Below are positions 44,418 to 53,483 of a DNA stretch of 64,000 bases, piece by piece. The translations under genes were made by a program, and so were the position numbers. The notes beneath the pieces are model-generated. The model was not told where the DNA came from, made no database searches, and worked only from the letters and a program-made list of their open reading frames with translations. The stretch lies in assembly GCA_036396535.1 (NCBI GenBank), contig DASWKR010000047.1, positions 1-64,000 of the forward strand, read 5' to 3'. The DNA is from Acidimicrobiia bacterium (GTDB taxonomy: Bacteria; Actinomycetota; Acidimicrobiia; Spongiisociales; UBA5794). Each line of letters starts with the position of its first letter. Positions within the stretch are counted from its first letter, which is position 1.

Positions 44418-45277
44418 GCACTCCCTCGGCGTCGTGGGTCGTCCTCAGCATGGGGGACAGGCCGAGGGAGCTGGCCGCCGCGGTCGAGTCGATCGGGCGG
44501 CAGGCAGACGTCGAGCCGGAGGTCCTCGTGGTCGCCAACGGCGCCGACGTGCCGGCGCCGTCCGGAGCGGGTGTGCTGAGACTCGCCGACAACGCGGGGA
44601 TCCCGGCAGGGCGCAACGCCGGGGTTCGCCACACGACGGGCGACATCGTCTTCTTCCTCGACGACGATGCCTGCTACGCCGACGAGGGTCTGGCGTCTGC
44701 GGTCGTCGCCGCCTTCGCGGCAGCCCCGGACCTCGGAATCGTGTCCCTGCGGCTGCGCGACCCGGCGACGGGTCGCACCGAGCGCAGGCACATCCCCCGT
44801 CTCGGTCGGTCCGATCCCGATCGAAGCTCGGACGTCACGACGTTCCTCGGAGGTGCGAGCGCCGTCCGCCGGAAGGTCTTCGAGGATGTCGGCGGGTTCC
44901 CGGACGAGTTCTTCTACTCACACGAGGAGACGGACTTGGCGTGGCGCGCTCTCGACGCCGGCTGGCGCATCGAGTACCGGGCCGATCTCGAGGTCCTCCA
45001 CCCCGCCCAACGGCCGCAACGGCACGACGAATACCACAGGAGGTCGAGCCGCAACCGCGTGTGGCTGGCGAGGCGGCGGCTCCCATGGGTGGTTGCAGCG
45101 ATCTACGTGGCGGTTTGGAGCGTGATCTCCACCCTGCGTTCGGGGTCGCCGGCGGCCGCCCGAGACGTGTGGAGGGGCATCGGCGAGGGGCTACGGGCCG
45201 ACCCGGGCGCCCGGGTTCCGATGCGGTGGCGCACCGTGTGGCGCATGACGATGCTCGGTCGACCACCGATCATCTGA
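44414..45277 (+). CDS. Family 2 glycosyltransferase (rhamnosyltransferase-like)
   Basis: A 287-residue GT2 protein: WVVLSMGDRPRELAAAVESI, NAGIPAGRNAGVRHTTGDIV, FFLDDDACYADEG with the DDD metal motif, FLGGASAVRRKVFEDVGGF, and EETDLAWRALDAGWRIEY with the catalytic ED-type motif. A C-terminal membrane-anchoring stretch (WVVAAIYVAVWSVISTL) is present. The GTG overlaps the stop of the previous gene. Together with the sugar-phosphate transferase it likely builds a surface glycan of unknown structure. Confidence 0.88.
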   Translation: MSTPSASWVVLSMGDRPRELAAAVESIGRQADVEPEVLVVANGADVPAPSGAGVLRLADNAGIPAGRNAGVRHTTGDIVFFLDDDACYADEGLASAVVAAFAAAPDLGIVSLRLRDPATGRTERRHIPRLGRSDPDRSSDVTTFLGGASAVRRKVFEDVGGFPDEFFYSHEETDLAWRALDAGWRIEYRADLEVLHPAQRPQRHDEYHRRSSRNRVWLARRRLPWVVAAIYVAVWSVISTLRSGSPAAARDVWRGIGEGLRADPGARVPMRWRTVWRMTMLGRPPII

Positions 45278-45300
45278 GCCTCACGTCCCGCCGACGTAAT

Positions 45301-45369
45301 CCACGGACTGTGGTTGAGTGGCTGCCGCGCTCAGGCGCGGGGCGCCAGGCGCCGAAGACTCAGGGGAGG
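45301..45369 (+). promoter_or_regulatory. Structured 5' leader of the M15/FG-GAP gene (candidate cis-regulatory RNA)
   Basis: A helix TGAGT (45315-45319)/ACTCA (45358-45362) can enclose two hairpins: CCGCGC-TCAG-GCGCGG (45325-45340) and GGCG-CCAGG-CGCC (45341-45353). A third small hairpin CCAC-N5-GTGG (45301-45313) lies upstream. The ribosome-binding GGGGAGG (45363-45369) follows directly and touches the ATG. It matches no riboswitch class I know. Confidence 0.4.
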
Positions 45370-48300
45370 ATGAGTATCGGGACCCGAACCGTTGCCGTGA
45401 TCGCATTGCTCGTCGCCTTCGGCGTGGCACCTGCCGGCGCGCAAGACGAGCCACCGCCGACGGACGGACACGGCGCCGGCGATGAGGAGGGCCACGACCA
45501 CGGCGCCGAAGTCGCCTCCCTCACGTCGCCGTTCTTCAACGAGTCGGGGGCGTGCGACGACCCGGCCGGTGTCATCACTCCGGCGTCGACCACGAACTCC
45601 TCTTCGAACCGGTCCCTCCCGCCCGGCCACGAGGTTCGCGGGCCATGGGGCGCATTCTTCGGCAGGGACTACTCGGACGTCGCCGGGTCGATGGTCGACT
45701 GGACCGTTCCGATGAGCGGCGGCATCACGGTCAGGGTCCACCAACGAGCGCTGCCTGCCTTCCAGCGGGTGGCCTCCAACCTCGCAGCAGAGGCAGCCCG
45801 GGGCCGCAACTACACGGCACGCATCGCAGCAACGTGGGTGTGGAGGCGCATCGGGGGCAGCTACCGAATGTCGACCCACTCGTTCGGGACCACCATCGAC
45901 ATCAACTGGGACACCAATCCTTACAGGTCGGACGGCGTCCTGGTCACCGACATGCCCGACTGGTACGTGCAGGCGTGGCGGGACGCCGGGTTCTGCTGGG
46001 GAGGCGACTGGAGCCAGACGAAGGACGCCATGCATTTCTCGTGGAAGGGGCCGGCCGCCACGAAGGGGTACGGTGCCATCCCGGGCCCGTACGCCCCGAA
46101 CACGACAGCCGGTGGCTACACGGACGAGGCCTTCGACGGGCAGGGAGCCTGGGCCTCGACTGCCGCAGGCGCATTGCACACGTTCGCAGACGTCAATCGC
46201 GACGGTGCACCCGACCTCGTCCGCTTGCGTGACTACGGGGACGGCAGCCTGCTCCTCGAGTATGCGAGATCGAGCGGCAGCTTCAGGTACTGCGCCACGT
46301 CACGCCTCTACGCCCACGGAGCCGACGTCGGGACGAAGCGGCTCGTGGCCGACTTCGACGGCGACAGCCGCCCCGACATATGGGTGTTCAAGACGAGCGG
46401 ATCGACCGTCCGAGCCTCCGTCTTCCGGTACGCCAAGGGATACGATACACAGAAGGTGATCTCGAACGATCTGCCGCTGCGGGCCAACGCGGTGTACTTG
46501 GCCGGCGACTACGACCGTGACGGGAAGGTCGACCTCTACGTGATCGGCCGGTCGGGACAGACGAGGATCGAGGTGTGGTCCGGCAAGTCCGGGTACACGA
46601 AGCGCCTCGTCGACACCACGACGGGGCTCGGCGACACCCGCGGGGCGGCGTGGCACTTCGACCTCGGTGACCACGACCTCGACGGTCGTCCCGACCTCTA
46701 CGCCATCCAAGCCGGGGCAGATGTGCGGCTCCGGATAGTCACGGACGACGGCGGCTATTCGGGATCGGCCGTGACGAGGACGACCGGTGCTCCCGCCGAT
46801 CCCTCCGGCGCGTATGGCATCGGCGACTACGACGGTGACGGCCGGTCGGACCTGCTGTCGATGACCTCGAGCGGGAGGGTCACGGTCCACGTCGGAGCCG
46901 ACCAGGCGGCGGCGAGCACGTTCTGGTTCAAGACACCGGACAGCACGTGCGCCGCATTCGGAGCCGCCCTGGCGGGCGACGTCGACGGCGATCGCTACGT
47001 CGACCTGGCGGTCGGGGCACCGGGGGAGGACTTGGGGGACATCGTCAACGGTGGCGTCGTGAACCTCATGTACGGGGGAGGGTCGGGACCGAGCACCGCC
47101 ACGGACGAGCTGTGGTACCAGGACTCGCCGGGCGTCGAGGGGCCATCCGAGCGCGGTGACCGCTTCGGCGCCGCCATCGCAGGGGGCGACTTCAACGGGG
47201 ACGGCTACGGCGATCTCGCCTTCGGCGCCCCGGGAGACGGCGTCGGTTCCATAGCGGGAGGGGGAGTCGTCAACGTGCTCTACGGCTCGGCCGGCGGGCT
47301 GACCGCCACCGGGAGCGTCATGATCCACCAGGGCATCGCCGGCGTGAACGGGAAGCCGAGGCGCAACGAGGCCTTCGGATCGTCGCTGGCGGCAGGCGAC
47401 TTCGACGGCGACGGTTACCGCGATCTGGCGATCGGGATACCGCGGGACAAGATCGGAGGCCGGCGCGTCGGCTCGGTCGAGGTCATCTACGGTGGGCGCA
47501 ACGGGCTGCGGCTCCGCACGTCCGAGGTCTGGAGCCAGGCGACCGACGGCGTCAAGGGCAAACCCCAGAGTGGCGACCGGTTCGGCGCGGCGCTGGCGTC
47601 GGGCGACATCGACCGCGACGGCCGCGACGACCTCGTTGCCGGCGTGCCGGGCGAGGACAGGCTCGGCGCACGCAACGCGGGCGCATTCCACGTCGTCTAC
47701 GGCACGAAGAGGGGCCTGTCGCCCGCCGGTGATCAAAGGATCGATCGGGCGACCGCCGGAGTGGCCGGCGATCCGGCGGCTCGGTCGAACTTCGGATCGG
47801 CGGTTGCCGCAGCCGACTTCGACGGGGACGGGCACGCAGACGTGGCCGTCGGTGCCCCGGGCGACCTCGACGGTACCGGACGGGTCGCCTTGTTCCTCGG
47901 CGCCAAGAGCGGGATCGTCACTGCCGGCAGCCGACTCCACTCGCAGGGCAGCGGTGGTGTCGAAGGGTCTCCGGAGCCGGGCGACCGGTTTGGGGCGGCG
48001 GTGGCCGCCGGCGACTTCGACGATGACGGCTTCTCGGACCTCGCCATCGGGGTCCCGAAGGAGGACATCGGTTCGACGTCGGACGCCGGTGCGGTCAATG
48101 TGCTGATGGGCACCACCGGAGGGCCGGCGGCTCCCGGCTCCGATCTCTGGGCCCAGGGCACCAACCTGCGCAACACCGCCGAGCCGAAGGACCGGTTCGG
48201 TCGGTTCGTCGCCACCGGCGACCTCGATGGGGACGGGTTCGCCGAGCTCATCGTCGGTGTGCCCGGGGAGGACGTCGGCGTCAAGAACGCAGGGGCGGTT

Positions 48301-48420
48301 GCGATCGTCTACGGAAGCGCCGCCGGGTTGACGTCGTCGGGCAACCAGCTGTGGCATCAGGACACGCCGGGCGTCGAGGGCACGGCCGAGAGAGGCGACG
48401 GCCTCGGGAGGCTGATGTAG
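45370..48420 (+). CDS. Secreted D-Ala-D-Ala carboxypeptidase-like (M15) protein fused to FG-GAP/VCBS repeats
   Basis: A 1016-residue exported protein. It has a signal peptide (about 1-25, ending APAGAQ) and a His/Asp-rich stretch (DGHGAGDEEGHDHGAE). An M15/VanY-like peptidase domain (about 75-240) carries the zinc ligands in STHSFGTTIDIN and DAMHFSWKG. About a dozen calcium-binding FG-GAP/VCBS repeats follow: five of the ADFDGDSRPD type, then seven longer ones such as GDVDGDRYVDLAVGAPGED, which would make a seven-bladed integrin-like propeller. It probably trims peptidoglycan stem peptides while the repeats bind a surface partner. The ATG is immediately after GGGGAGG, an unusually short spacing; no better start is seen. 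Confidence 0.87.
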   Translation: MSIGTRTVAVIALLVAFGVAPAGAQDEPPPTDGHGAGDEEGHDHGAEVASLTSPFFNESGACDDPAGVITPASTTNSSSNRSLPPGHEVRGPWGAFFGRDYSDVAGSMVDWTVPMSGGITVRVHQRALPAFQRVASNLAAEAARGRNYTARIAATWVWRRIGGSYRMSTHSFGTTIDINWDTNPYRSDGVLVTDMPDWYVQAWRDAGFCWGGDWSQTKDAMHFSWKGPAATKGYGAIPGPYAPNTTAGGYTDEAFDGQGAWASTAAGALHTFADVNRDGAPDLVRLRDYGDGSLLLEYARSSGSFRYCATSRLYAHGADVGTKRLVADFDGDSRPDIWVFKTSGSTVRASVFRYAKGYDTQKVISNDLPLRANAVYLAGDYDRDGKVDLYVIGRSGQTRIEVWSGKSGYTKRLVDTTTGLGDTRGAAWHFDLGDHDLDGRPDLYAIQAGADVRLRIVTDDGGYSGSAVTRTTGAPADPSGAYGIGDYDGDGRSDLLSMTSSGRVTVHVGADQAAASTFWFKTPDSTCAAFGAALAGDVDGDRYVDLAVGAPGEDLGDIVNGGVVNLMYGGGSGPSTATDELWYQDSPGVEGPSERGDRFGAAIAGGDFNGDGYGDLAFGAPGDGVGSIAGGGVVNVLYGSAGGLTATGSVMIHQGIAGVNGKPRRNEAFGSSLAAGDFDGDGYRDLAIGIPRDKIGGRRVGSVEVIYGGRNGLRLRTSEVWSQATDGVKGKPQSGDRFGAALASGDIDRDGRDDLVAGVPGEDRLGARNAGAFHVVYGTKRGLSPAGDQRIDRATAGVAGDPAARSNFGSAVAAADFDGDGHADVAVGAPGDLDGTGRVALFLGAKSGIVTAGSRLHSQGSGGVEGSPEPGDRFGAAVAAGDFDDDGFSDLAIGVPKEDIGSTSDAGAVNVLMGTTGGPAAPGSDLWAQGTNLRNTAEPKDRFGRFVATGDLDGDGFAELIVGVPGEDVGVKNAGAVAIVYGSAAGLTSSGNQLWHQDTPGVEGTAERGDGLGRLM

Positions 48421-48471
48421 GGCATGCCGCCGGTCACTGCGTCCCAACGACGCGGCAGATGACGCCCGGTG

Positions 48472-49506
48472 TCAGTCCCAGTCGAGGACTGCGGGCAACC
48501 TGCCTGCCTCGCGGAGCGAACCGACGATGCCGAGCGGGAAGAACAGCAGGGCAACCAGGAGGATGCCGCCCGTCACGGCGATGTTGAGGGCCGTCGCCCC
48601 GAACTGCACCACCGAGAATTCGTTGATCGCATTGATGAGGACGGCGCCGATCACGGGACCGGCGACTGTGCCTCTCCCGCCGATGATGGCCATGAGCACC
48701 ATCTGCGCTGCCAGCCCGATCTCGAAGAAGGTCGTGGGCCGCAGATACGACAGGGAGTACGCAAAGATGGCACCCGCCATCCCGATGAAGAGACCGCTCA
48801 TGGCGAAGGCGATCACCTTGTACCACCTGGTGTTGATCCCGGCGACCTCAGCCTTCGTCTCGTCCTGGGAGAGCGCTCGCAACCCGAGCCCGAACTTCGA
48901 ATGGGCGACTCGGTAGGACAGGTACACGGATCCGATGGCCAGGATGGCCATCGCGTAGTAGAAGGGGACCTTGAGCCACTGGACCGACAGCTGTGGGAGC
49001 GGCAGGCTGAGACCGCTCCCGCCGCCGGCGGTCTCCCAGTTGTCGAACCACAGGCCGACGAGGAGCAGCAGGGCGATCGTCGAGATGATGAACGCCGGTC
49101 CTCGGGCTCGGAGCGTGATCAACCCGAAGACCAATCCGACGAGCACCGCGATGATCCCAGCTATCACGGCCGTCATGAACGGATTCCACTTCCAGTATGC
49201 GAGTGCCATGCCGGATGCGTAGCCACCGATCCCGAAGAACACGTTGTGGCCGAGCGAGATGTAACCGGCAAATCCGCCGATGATGTTCCAGCTCGACGTG
49301 ATGGCGATCCACATCAGCGTGATGAGGCCCAACTGGAGCACGTAGTTGTACGATCCGATGATCGGTCGGGCCAGGGGCAGTGCCAGCACGGCGATGACCA
49401 CGACGAGCAGGAACCGTCTCCTGGCGGCGTCTGGCCGCAGTCGTTTGGTCGTGTCCGGCTCCACGGAGTCGAAACCGATCCGCTGCGTGATCCCCGTTCG
49501 TGCCAT
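48472..49506 (-). CDS. livM: Branched-chain amino acid-type ABC transporter permease LivM
   Basis: A 344-residue permease with about 9-10 membrane helices. Conserved segments are LITLMWIAITSSWNIIGGFA, GYISLGHNVFFGIGGYASG, LRALSQDETKAEVAGIN (the EAA-like loop that contacts the ATPases) and IIGGRGTVAGPVIGAVLIN. The ATG overlaps the livH stop (TGATG). It is the last gene of the liv operon. The convergent M15/FG-GAP gene ends 51 nt away with no clear terminator between. Confidence 0.93.
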   Translation of the reverse strand: MARTGITQRIGFDSVEPDTTKRLRPDAARRRFLLVVVIAVLALPLARPIIGSYNYVLQLGLITLMWIAITSSWNIIGGFAGYISLGHNVFFGIGGYASGMALAYWKWNPFMTAVIAGIIAVLVGLVFGLITLRARGPAFIISTIALLLLVGLWFDNWETAGGGSGLSLPLPQLSVQWLKVPFYYAMAILAIGSVYLSYRVAHSKFGLGLRALSQDETKAEVAGINTRWYKVIAFAMSGLFIGMAGAIFAYSLSYLRPTTFFEIGLAAQMVLMAIIGGRGTVAGPVIGAVLINAINEFSVVQFGATALNIAVTGGILLVALLFFPLGIVGSLREAGRLPAVLDWD

Positions 49507-50381
49507 CAGATGCGCACCGCCTTCCCGAAGAGGCCCTGTGGTCGGACCATGATGATGAGGAACAGGGCCAGGTAGAACGTGATCGGTGACCAGGTCGGCC
49601 CGAACTGGTCGGTCACGAAGGCGGCCGCCACAGAGAGGATCACCGCGCCGATGACTGCACCCTTCAGGCTGCCCAGCCCGCCGAGCACGATCAGCGAGAG
49701 GAGCAACGCCACCCACTGCCAGTGTCGCGACGGGAAGAACGGGAACAGGTAGCTGAGCATGGATCCCGAGGCGCCGGCCAGCGCCATCCCGAGTCCGAAC
49801 GAGAGCGCCGAGATGCGTCGGACGTTCACCCCGACGATCTGGGCGGCGCTGCGGTTCTGCATGGTGGCCCGCACAGCCGTGCCGATCCTGCTGAACGTGA
49901 GATACGCCCAGAGCACGAGCAACAGCACCACGCTGACGACGAGGGCCAACAGCTGACCCTTCGGGATGAACAGGTCTCCGATGAACACAGATTGGGTTGC
50001 GTAGCCGGGTCTCGTCGAGCGGAAGATCCCGGTGAAGAAGAAGGTGAGAAGGCCCTCGATGATCAGGGCGAGGCCGAACGTCATCAGGACCGTCATCTCG
50101 CCAAAACGCGGGCTCCCCTCGATCCTCGGGAACAGGGCGAGGTAGACGCCGACCCCGATGGCGAACATGACGGGCATGGTGATGGCGATCGACAGGAGCG
50201 GATCGATGCCGGCCTTGTCGAACGCGAAGAAGGCGATGTAGGCCGCACCGATGATGAAGGCGGCGTGCGCCAGGTTGACGATCCGCATGACCCCGAAGAG
50301 CAGGGTGAGCCCCGAAGCCATGAGCGCGTAGACGCCACCGAGCAACAGCCCGAGCACCAGGACTTGGAGGAAGTCACTCAA
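49506..50381 (-). CDS. livH: Branched-chain amino acid-type ABC transporter permease LivH
   Basis: A 291-residue permease with about 8 helices. It begins with a hydrophobic LQVLVLGLLLGGVYALMASG, then LTLLFGVMRIVNLAHAAFI (the LivH hallmark), RATMQNRSAAQIVGVNVRRI (ATPase-contact loop) and LGGLGSLKGAVIGAVILS. The start is taken as TTG at 50381, overlapping the livF stop (TTGA) with GGAGGGG 5 nt upstream; an in-frame upstream stretch is livF shadow. Confidence 0.93.
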   Translation of the reverse strand: MSDFLQVLVLGLLLGGVYALMASGLTLLFGVMRIVNLAHAAFIIGAAYIAFFAFDKAGIDPLLSIAITMPVMFAIGVGVYLALFPRIEGSPRFGEMTVLMTFGLALIIEGLLTFFFTGIFRSTRPGYATQSVFIGDLFIPKGQLLALVVSVVLLLVLWAYLTFSRIGTAVRATMQNRSAAQIVGVNVRRISALSFGLGMALAGASGSMLSYLFPFFPSRHWQWVALLLSLIVLGGLGSLKGAVIGAVILSVAAAFVTDQFGPTWSPITFYLALFLIIMVRPQGLFGKAVRI

Positions 50382-51112
50382 GCCGACCCCTCCTTCCCGG
50401 CTATCTGGCTGCCCAGGTACAGCTCTCGGATCCGCGGGTCGTCGAGGATGCTCTCGGCAGGGCCCTCGAACCGCTTCGTGCCCAGATCGAGCACGACGCC
50501 CCAATCCGAGGCCTGCAAGCCCCGGTAGGCGTTCTGTTCGACGAGGATCACGGTGATGCCGAGATCGGACAGTTCCCTGATCGTGTCGAAGATCTGATCG
50601 GCCATGAGAGGCGCCAGGCCGAGGCTCGGCTCGTCGATCATCATGACCTTCGGTTGGACCATGAGCGCTCTGCCGAGGGTCACCATCTGCTGCTCGCCGC
50701 CGGAGAGGGTGCCGGCCAGCTGACCATGGCGCTCCCCGAGCACGGGGAACAACCGGTACACCGTCGCCAGGCGCTCGTTGACGAGGCCCTTGTCCTTGAT
50801 GGTGAACCCCCCCATGACCAGGTTCTCCTTGACCGACATCGACGGGAACACGGTGCGCTCCTGGGGGACGTAGCTGATGCCGACCTCGAGGAGCTGGTCG
50901 GGTCGGAGCCCACCCACAGAACGGCCCTCGAACCGCACATCTCCCGAGCGCGGCGCGATGATGCCGCAGATCAACCTGAGCAGCGTCGACTTGCCGGCGC
51001 CATTGGGCCCGATGATGCAGTAGCGCCTACCGAGCTCCACGGTCAGCGAGATGTCGTTGAGGATGTCGGGTCCGTGCCCGTACCCCGCCGTCGCCTCGAC
51101 GACTTCGAGCAT
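50378..51112 (-). CDS. livF: Branched-chain amino acid-type ABC transporter ATPase LivF
   Basis: A 244-residue ATPase: Walker A IGPNGAGKSTLLRLI, Q-loop VPQERTVFPSMSVKENL, signature LSGGEQQMVTLGRALM, Walker B VMMIDEPSLGLAP, and the switch-region ILVEQNAYRGLQ. It powers the LivHM pore together with LivG. The ATG overlaps the livG stop and its stop overlaps livH. Confidence 0.95.
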   Translation of the reverse strand: MLEVVEATAGYGHGPDILNDISLTVELGRRYCIIGPNGAGKSTLLRLICGIIAPRSGDVRFEGRSVGGLRPDQLLEVGISYVPQERTVFPSMSVKENLVMGGFTIKDKGLVNERLATVYRLFPVLGERHGQLAGTLSGGEQQMVTLGRALMVQPKVMMIDEPSLGLAPLMADQIFDTIRELSDLGITVILVEQNAYRGLQASDWGVVLDLGTKRFEGPAESILDDPRIRELYLGSQIAGKEGSA

Positions 51113-51849
51113 CAGGTCCTCCCCAGGTAGGCGTCGAGGACGATGTCGTCGCTCTGGATCACCTCCGGGGTGCCTTGGGCGAGCACCTCACCGTGTGCCA
51201 TGACGATGACCCAGTCGCTGAGCTGCATCACCACGTTCATGTTGTGCTCCACGACGAGGAAGCTCATGCCGCGCCTGTTGAGGTCGCGTATCCGATCGAT
51301 GATCCGCTCCAGGAGCGCAGGGTTGACGCCACCGGCCGGCTCGTCCAGGAGGATCAGCTTCGGCTCCGACATGAGAACGGAGGCAAACTCGAGGAGCTTC
51401 TTCTGTCCGTACGACAGCTTCTTGGCGCTGGTGTGCGCCAGGGCCGTGATACCGACGAACTCGAGCAACTCCATCGCCCTGTCCCGTTCCCGCGCGAGGA
51501 TCCGATTGCCGAGCAGGCTGCGAATTCCCGAGGCGGGAGAGCTCACGACCATGTTCTCGAGAGCCGTCATCTCCCCGAGGTCGCGGGTGATCTGGAACGT
51601 GCGGCTCATGCCCTTCCTGGTGAGTTGGTGAGGAAGCATCCCTGTCACGTCTTCGCCGTCGAACGTGACCGAGCCGCCGTCGGCGGCAACGATCCCGTTG
51701 ATGAGATCGAAGGCTGTGGTCTTGCCCGCCCCATTCGGTCCGATCAGCGATGTGATGGTGCCCAGCTGCACCTCGAAGGAGCACCGGGAGAGAGCCTGCA
51801 GTCCGCCGTAAGCCTTGCTCAGCTCACGTGCCTCGAGTAGGGCTGTCAC
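51112..51849 (-). CDS. livG: Branched-chain amino acid-type ABC transporter ATPase LivG
   Basis: A 245-residue ATPase: ELSKAYGGLQALSRCSFEV, Walker A IGPNGAGKTTAFDLINGI, GMSRTFQITRDLGEMTALEN, signature LSYGQKKLLEFASVLM, Walker B LILLDEPAGGVNP and VVEHNMNVVM. Start GTG at 51849 is chosen by alignment with LivG proteins; a longer in-frame start adds 19 unconserved residues and would reach into the hairpin after livJ. The Shine-Dalgarno is weak, so translation may be limited relative to livJ. Confidence 0.93.
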   Translation of the reverse strand: MTALLEARELSKAYGGLQALSRCSFEVQLGTITSLIGPNGAGKTTAFDLINGIVAADGGSVTFDGEDVTGMLPHQLTRKGMSRTFQITRDLGEMTALENMVVSSPASGIRSLLGNRILARERDRAMELLEFVGITALAHTSAKKLSYGQKKLLEFASVLMSEPKLILLDEPAGGVNPALLERIIDRIRDLNRRGMSFLVVEHNMNVVMQLSDWVIVMAHGEVLAQGTPEVIQSDDIVLDAYLGRT

Positions 51850-51887
51850 CTGTCGCGTTGCCTCCGTTGTCGCCCGGCACGATACGA

Positions 51888-51917
51888 GAGGGGGCCGGGC
51901 ATCCACCCGGCCCCCTC
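51888..51917 (-). terminator. Strong hairpin between livJ and livG (terminator/attenuator)
   Basis: A perfect 12-bp stem GAGGGGGCCGGG/CCCGGCCCCCTC with a 6-nt loop lies 8 nt past the livJ stop. No U-run follows on the minus strand, so it may act as partial terminator or mRNA-stabilising end that raises the binding protein over the membrane components. Confidence 0.6.
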
Positions 51918-51924
51918 GATCGGC

Positions 51925-53280
51925 TCAGAACTCAGGCTTGGGATAGATCATGTCCACGGAGCCTTCGATGGCCGGGAACACGGTCTTCAGCTCTCCGTCC
52001 TGCCACTGGGTGAGGACGTGTGCCCGATCGATCGGCAGCCCCTTCTCGTCCCAGTTGAACTCGCCGAGCACCGTCTTGACGGGATCGTCTGCAGTGCGGG
52101 TCTGGAAGAACTCACGAAGCGCGTCCTGATCCGTCCCTCCCGTTGCGATGATGGCCTGCTCCATGCCTTGGCACACCGCGAACGGGATCGCCTCGTCCTC
52201 GTCCGGGGCCCGGCCGTGCACCGCCGTGAAGTCGGCGATGAAGTCGGCGTTGCCGTATGGCTCGCCTGCGAGCAGGCTGTCGAAGTTCACGTCCGTCGTC
52301 CACGAGGTGTGGATGATGATGCCGTTGGCGGAATCGCCGACGGTGTCGCGGAACTCGGATTGTGCGCCCTGCGACATGTAGAGCAGCTTCGGCTGGTAGC
52401 CGATCGTATTGAAGGCGTCGACCACCGAGACGGCTTCCTCGACCGAGGCGGTCCCGACGAAGACGATGTCGGCGTCGGCCGCCTGGATCGTGTTCGCCAG
52501 GTTGATCCAGTCGTTGAACTCGCCAACCGGCCATGCCTGCTCGACGACGGCTTCGATGCCGGCCTCGGCCAACCACCCGGGGGAGAGGTCGAGCACGACG
52601 TCCGTGTCCGGGATCGGGACCAGGTCGCCGACCAGCCCTGCCGAGATGGCGATGGCGAAGAAGTCGTCCGCATTGATGACGGCGGCAGTTGTCGGGAACT
52701 CGTCCTCAGGGATCAGCCCCTGGTCCCGGTAGTACTCGAGAGCACGGATCGGGGTTGCTCCGATGATCTCCGCAGTTCCCTGCTGGAAATAGAAGAGGTT
52801 CTCGAAGCCGCGCTCCCATATGCGACCGGCACCGCCTGAGGGCACCGGATAGACCCATCCGTTCTGCTCCGCCACGGTCGATGTCGGGAAAGTGAGCGCG
52901 CTCGAGAACGTGCCGAAGAGGACGTCGACGTTGCCCGTGCTGATGAAGCGCTCGTACTGCGTGACCGCAGTCTGCGTGTCCGACCTGCTGTCCTCGACGA
53001 GGAGCTCGACCGGTCGGCCGAGAAGGCCGCCGCGCTCGTTGATCAGATCGACGCACAGTTGGAATCCGTCGCGGTGCTTGATGGCTGGGACGGAGAACTC
53101 ACCAGTCAACGGCAATGACGTGCCGATGACGAGGGGGTCGCCGCTCGGCTCACCACCCGCATCGGCGGTCGTGCTCGGCGCTTCCGTTCCACCGGCAGTC
53201 GTCGTGGTGTCGCCATCGCCTCCCCCGCACGCGGCAACGATCATGGTGAACGCTGCGAGCCAGATGATCGCTCTTCTCAT
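51925..53280 (-). CDS. livJ: ABC transporter substrate-binding lipoprotein (LivJ/LivK type)
   Basis: A 451-residue type I periplasmic-binding-fold protein. The lipobox is in IIWLAAFTMIVAACGGG, followed by a Thr-rich linker. The binding domain starts LVIGTSLPLTGEFSVPAIKH, with LINERGGLLGRPVELLVEDS, VDVLFGTFSSALTFPTSTVA, ALEYYRDQGLIPED, and DIVFVGTASVEEAVSVVDAF. This family carries leucine/isoleucine/valine but also amides, urea or aromatic compounds; the ligand cannot be read. AAGGAG lies 7 nt before the ATG at 53280. It is the first gene of the liv operon. Confidence 0.92.
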   Translation of the reverse strand: MRRAIIWLAAFTMIVAACGGGDGDTTTTAGGTEAPSTTADAGGEPSGDPLVIGTSLPLTGEFSVPAIKHRDGFQLCVDLINERGGLLGRPVELLVEDSRSDTQTAVTQYERFISTGNVDVLFGTFSSALTFPTSTVAEQNGWVYPVPSGGAGRIWERGFENLFYFQQGTAEIIGATPIRALEYYRDQGLIPEDEFPTTAAVINADDFFAIAISAGLVGDLVPIPDTDVVLDLSPGWLAEAGIEAVVEQAWPVGEFNDWINLANTIQAADADIVFVGTASVEEAVSVVDAFNTIGYQPKLLYMSQGAQSEFRDTVGDSANGIIIHTSWTTDVNFDSLLAGEPYGNADFIADFTAVHGRAPDEDEAIPFAVCQGMEQAIIATGGTDQDALREFFQTRTADDPVKTVLGEFNWDEKGLPIDRAHVLTQWQDGELKTVFPAIEGSVDMIYPKPEF

Positions 53281-53483
53281 GGATCGGCTCCTTGTGTTCT
53301 GTGGCTTCTCGCCCAATCGGTGGCACCACCACCCTCGTGCTGCTGCAATCGATTGTGGCGACCACCGCCGAGTGTAACGATCCCGGCGCCCCGCCGCCCG
53401 GCCAATTCGCTGATCCGGCCGGGCGGCGCGAGTACGGTACGGGCCGTGCCGGCCGTGTCGCAGGGATTCGCAGGGAGTGAGCC

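Noticed and set aside
45301-45369. Known c-di-AMP (ydaO) or c-di-GMP riboswitch
   Set aside because: The hairpin layout and conserved loop sequences of those classes are not present; kept only as an unassigned structured leader.
46300-48447. 715-residue minus-strand open frame opposite the FG-GAP gene
   Set aside because: Antisense shadow of Asp/Gly-rich repeats; no start context or family motif.
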